NCBI GenBank assembly: GCA_963747595.1
Contig: CAVVFO010000002.1
Location: 1,488,001-1,552,000 of the forward strand
Source of the DNA: Oleiagrimonas sp963747595
GTDB taxonomy: Bacteria; Pseudomonadota; Gammaproteobacteria; Xanthomonadales; Rhodanobacteraceae
DNA length: 64,000 nt
Direction of reading: 5' to 3'
The translations under genes were made by a program, and so were the position numbers. Under the pieces are notes generated by a model. That model saw only the letters and a program-made list of their open reading frames with translations. It was not told the origin of the DNA and made no database searches. Shown piece after piece: positions 61,528-64,000 of the stretch (position 1 is the stretch's first letter; each line of letters opens with the position of its first letter).

Positions 61528-62919
61528 CTATTTAGACCCATGGTCGGAGCCATGTCCCTTGCCGGGCGGGGGACTGACGAAGCTGCCGGCGTAGCCGGGG
61601 AATTCGATCGGGCTGGCGTAGCCGTCCCTGGATACGGCGCTGACTCCGAAGAAGTAGTTGTCGATGACCACGTCCTTCAGCGTGGCATGCGTCACGTCAC
61701 CCACCCAGCGGTGGTACTGCCAGCGCGGTGCGGTGGTGTCGCGCCACCACACGCGGTAACCATCGGCGCCGGGAGCACCCTTCCAGCTCAGCGTGGTACT
61801 GGGTTCGACAGCGCCCTTGATCGCGACTCCGCGCGGTGGCGGCGGTGCCCAGGCCAAGGCTGCCATGGTGACCAGGTTCAACCGCGTGACCTGCGCCAGG
61901 TAGGGGAAATCCACCCCGGAAAGCACGTCGCCGTAGTGGATACCGTGCTCGACACGCAGATCCTGGTGCTGGCGATGGTAATTCTCGTGAGGCTCGGTGA
62001 GCCGCACCGCCGGGTACCCAGCTTGCAGGAAGCGCACCTGGTCCCCGCCGCGCCCGAAGCGATCAGTGCGGTAGATCATGTTGACGTGAAAGTTGGTGAG
62101 ATACTGCTCGGCCAGGCCGGCCATGAAGCGCGCCACGTTGCGCGAAGGGGAATCCACTCCGCCTCCGTGATAGCGTCGGTAGGCTGCCTGCCTGGGTGTC
62201 TCGTGGCTCTTCGTGCCCTCGGAAAACACGCGCACCGACGTGTTGTCGATCACGCCGTCGATGCCGTGGATGTTGCCGATGATGTCGTTGTTGAGGTCGG
62301 CCTCGACCTGCCAGCCGTGCGCCCGCGCGTAATCGGCCATCACCTTGCCGCCGTAAAGCCCCTGTTCCTCGCCGGACAGCGAGGCATAGACCAGCGTGGC
62401 CGGGAATTTGTACTTTGACAACACACGCGCCGCCTCAAGCACGGCCGCGGTGCCGGAACCATCGTCGTCGGCGCCGGGCGCGTCGCTGGTCTTGTTCATG
62501 ACGTCGGTGACGCGCGAATCCAGGTGCGCGGTGATGATGATGACGCGGTTCGAATCGCTGCTGCCGCGCTGAATCGCGGCAACGTCCATGATCTTGGTCG
62601 GTTGCGGGATACGGGACCCCGTCACCGTCTGCGTCGGCGTGATGACCTGGAGGCAGCCGCCACAGTCCCTGGAAATGCTCTGGAAACGGGACTTCACCCA
62701 GCGTCGCGCGGCGCCGATGCCGCGCGTGTCCGACGTGGTCACCGACATGGTATGCCGGGTACCGAACTTCACCAGCCGCGCAATCGTCGCGTGCAACTGC
62801 ACCGCTTGAACCTTGTTTGCAATGGCCCGCAGTTCGGGGTGCCCAGTCGGCGGCGGCGGCGACTGGGCCGCGACCGCTGCCGTGCTCATCAACGCCAGGC
62901 TCAACAACATCACTCGCAT
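61528..62919 (-). CDS. Secreted M28 family metallopeptidase
   Basis: 463 aa with a signal peptide (about 1-18, AVAA). The M28 zinc aminopeptidase domain has ITAHLDSR, the bridging Asp in GADDDGSGTAAVLEAARVL, the catalytic Glu pair in SGEEQGLYGG, a late Asp and the final His region RVEHGIHYGDVLSGVD. A fibronectin-like C-terminal module (about 360-445, PSTTLSWKGAPGADGYRVWW) follows, then a Gly/His/Ser tail. Likely a periplasmic or secreted aminopeptidase. The ATG at 62919 has a GGAGAA ribosome site 8 nt upstream; upstream codons are not used. Confidence 0.88.
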   Translation of the reverse strand: MRVMLLSLALMSTAAVAAQSPPPPTGHPELRAIANKVQAVQLHATIARLVKFGTRHTMSVTTSDTRGIGAARRWVKSRFQSISRDCGGCLQVITPTQTVTGSRIPQPTKIMDVAAIQRGSSDSNRVIIITAHLDSRVTDVMNKTSDAPGADDDGSGTAAVLEAARVLSKYKFPATLVYASLSGEEQGLYGGKVMADYARAHGWQVEADLNNDIIGNIHGIDGVIDNTSVRVFSEGTKSHETPRQAAYRRYHGGGVDSPSRNVARFMAGLAEQYLTNFHVNMIYRTDRFGRGGDQVRFLQAGYPAVRLTEPHENYHRQHQDLRVEHGIHYGDVLSGVDFPYLAQVTRLNLVTMAALAWAPPPPRGVAIKGAVEPSTTLSWKGAPGADGYRVWWRDTTAPRWQYHRWVGDVTHATLKDVVIDNYFFGVSAVSRDGYASPIEFPGYAGSFVSPPPGKGHGSDHGSK

Positions 62920-63094
62920 CGTGCGTTCTCCTGAATCAGAGGTTTTTCCCATGCGGCTGGAACGTGCCGTTCTGCACAGGGAGACGGAAGTTCGTGCAGG
63001 TCATGCCATCTGACGCGCGTTCCGGAGGAACTTCGATGACAGTGTAGCGCCTGGAATGGTTTTCACCATCCGCCGTGGGCGTACACTTGCCTTG

Positions 63095-63469
63095 ATGCCT
63101 TACCACAAACCACCACGGAACTCGGACACGCTCGATCGTATCGTCGCCCAGGCGCGGCGTGATTCCGAACAGCGCGAAAAGGGCTACCGCGAGCGTGCGC
63201 TGAAGATGTATCCGTGGGTCTGCGGGCGCTGCGGTCGTGAATTCACGCGCGCCAACGTGCGCGAGCTGACCGTGCACCATCGCAACCACAACCACGACGA
63301 CAATCCGCCGGACGGCAGCAACTGGGAGCTGCTGTGCGTGTACTGCCACGACAACGAGCATGCCCGCTACATCGATCATGCCCACGGCAGTGCGCTCGAG
63401 CCGGATGCGCCGTCCACACCGGCGACCGCCAGGCCGTTCGAAGCGTTGCGTGATTTGCTGAAGAAGTGA
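63095..63469 (+). CDS. yajD: YajD-like HNH nuclease family protein
   Basis: 124 aa. The treble-clef HNH motif is complete: CGRCGREF, then LTVHHRNHNHDDNPPDGSNWELLCVYCHDNEH, giving four Cys zinc ligands and the HH...N...H catalytic set. The N-terminus MPYHKPPRNSDTLDRIVAQARRDSEQREKGYRERAL matches YajD. Cellular role is not established. The ATG at 63095 begins the conserved N-terminus; the upstream GTG/ATG codons do not. Confidence 0.9.
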   Translation: MPYHKPPRNSDTLDRIVAQARRDSEQREKGYRERALKMYPWVCGRCGREFTRANVRELTVHHRNHNHDDNPPDGSNWELLCVYCHDNEHARYIDHAHGSALEPDAPSTPATARPFEALRDLLKK

Positions 63470-63675
63470 ACGCTTTTTTGCGCCCCCACCGGAACAAAAT
63501 GCGTCTACAGCCACGCCGCAGTGGGCCCCGTCGCTGATCGCAGCCGAGGGAGCTTCTGGTTGCGCAGGAGCGCCACATGACCACGCGCGTCAAGCAGATG
63601 CTGAAAACCGCCCACGAGGCGAGCTGCACAATTTCATGCCTGTTGCACACTTTCGCTGAAGGAGCGTCCACACTC

Positions 63676-64000
63676 ATGAACAACTCCGACTCCACCGCCA
63701 TACGGAATGCGCCATCGACCGGGATCGCACGAAGCCGGCGCGAGCCGCATCCCTTCGACGTCGATGATCTGGTGATGCTGCGGAGGGTGTCCGACCCGGT
63801 GCTGTCGCCGGCTGCCGACATGGTGGCATTCACGCTGCGCCGCACCGATTACGAGGCCAACAAGGGCATCGAAGAGATTCACCTGCTGGCACTGGACACA
63901 CCCGATGCCAGGCCGGTGACCCTGGCCGAAGGCAGCGGCCCGGCCTGGTCGGTGGATGGCAAGCGCCTGCTCTTCATCGCCGCAGCGGATGGCCGCAATC
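63676..64000 (+). CDS. S9 family peptidase (prolyl oligopeptidase type), 3' partial
   Basis: The frame runs to the window end. The visible 108 residues include HPFDVDDLVMLRRVSDPVLS, VAFTLRRTDYEANKGIEEI and WSVDGKRLLFIAAADGRN. These are the N-terminal strand and first WD/beta-propeller blades of secreted Xanthomonad dipeptidyl-peptidase-like S9 enzymes. The catalytic hydrolase half lies outside the window. The ATG at 63676 has AAGGAG 11 nt upstream; an in-frame ATG at 63577 with AGGAG would add 33 residues with no clear signal peptide. Confidence 0.75.
   Translation, partial: MNNSDSTAIRNAPSTGIARSRREPHPFDVDDLVMLRRVSDPVLSPAADMVAFTLRRTDYEANKGIEEIHLLALDTPDARPVTLAEGSGPAWSVDGKRLLFIAAADGRN

Overview
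This is a GC-rich gammaproteobacterial chromosome segment, most like the Xanthomonadales (Rhodanobacteraceae/Xanthomonadaceae type). The evidence is gene content and order: mraZ next to rnpB, rsmI, lpoA and yraN; a cell-wall (dcw) cluster without murD; a secA, M23 peptidase, DUF721 trio; and the lptD-surA-pdxA-rsmA-apaG-apaH run. The family placement is inference from synteny, with no sequence search behind it. Nearly all the window is conserved core genome. No phage, insertion sequence, CRISPR array or tRNA gene was recognised.

Layout. 0-7 kb: type IV pilus regulators pilS (5' end cut off by the window) and pilR, converging on a three-gene, translationally coupled phosphorelay on the minus strand (sensor kinase, single-domain receiver, REC-kinase-REC hybrid). 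7-12.8 kb: DJ-1/PfpI amidotransferase-like protein, ssb, an ArnT-like membrane glycosyltransferase, a YajR-like transporter, ispB. 12.9-17.6 kb: two ubiquinone hydroxylases (one is ubiH), then a small membrane protein, a PduO-type cobalamin adenosyltransferase and a histone-deacetylase-like protein. 17.7-24.7 kb: lptD, surA, pdxA, rsmA, apaG, apaH. 24.8-32 kb: fatty-acid-hydroxylase-type membrane enzyme, secA, M23 peptidase, dciA, lpxC.

32.3-47.9 kb, all on the minus strand: the division and cell-wall cluster, transcribed mraZ-rsmH-ftsL-ftsI-murE-murF-mraY-ftsW-murG-murC-ddl-ftsQ-ftsA-ftsZ, then lpxC. Ten consecutive junctions from rsmH to ftsA overlap, except the 2-nt gap at mraY/ftsW where murD would be expected. 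A clear promoter with four 10-nt-phased MraZ boxes lies upstream of mraZ. The cluster makes lipid II (murE, murF, mraY, murG, murC, ddl), builds the septum (ftsL, ftsI, ftsW, ftsQ, ftsA, ftsZ) and starts lipid A synthesis (lpxC). LptD and SurA elsewhere in the window complete outer-membrane assembly.

47.9-64 kb: an intergenic stretch with two kinds of dispersed palindromic repeat, rnpB (RNase P RNA), rsmI, lpoA, yraN, a uracil-DNA-glycosylase-fold protein, a nucleoside transporter coupled to a PfkB kinase, dusB, a GGDEF diguanylate cyclase, a prokaryotic ionotropic-glutamate-receptor-like potassium channel, metK, a small scarred region with a truncated TPR gene, an M28 peptidase, a YajD-like HNH protein and the start of an S9 peptidase. 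The least conventional loci are the GluR0-like channel, the phosphorelay without a DNA-binding output, the membrane protein beside the cobalamin adenosyltransferase, and the murD-less dcw cluster with its four-box MraZ operator.
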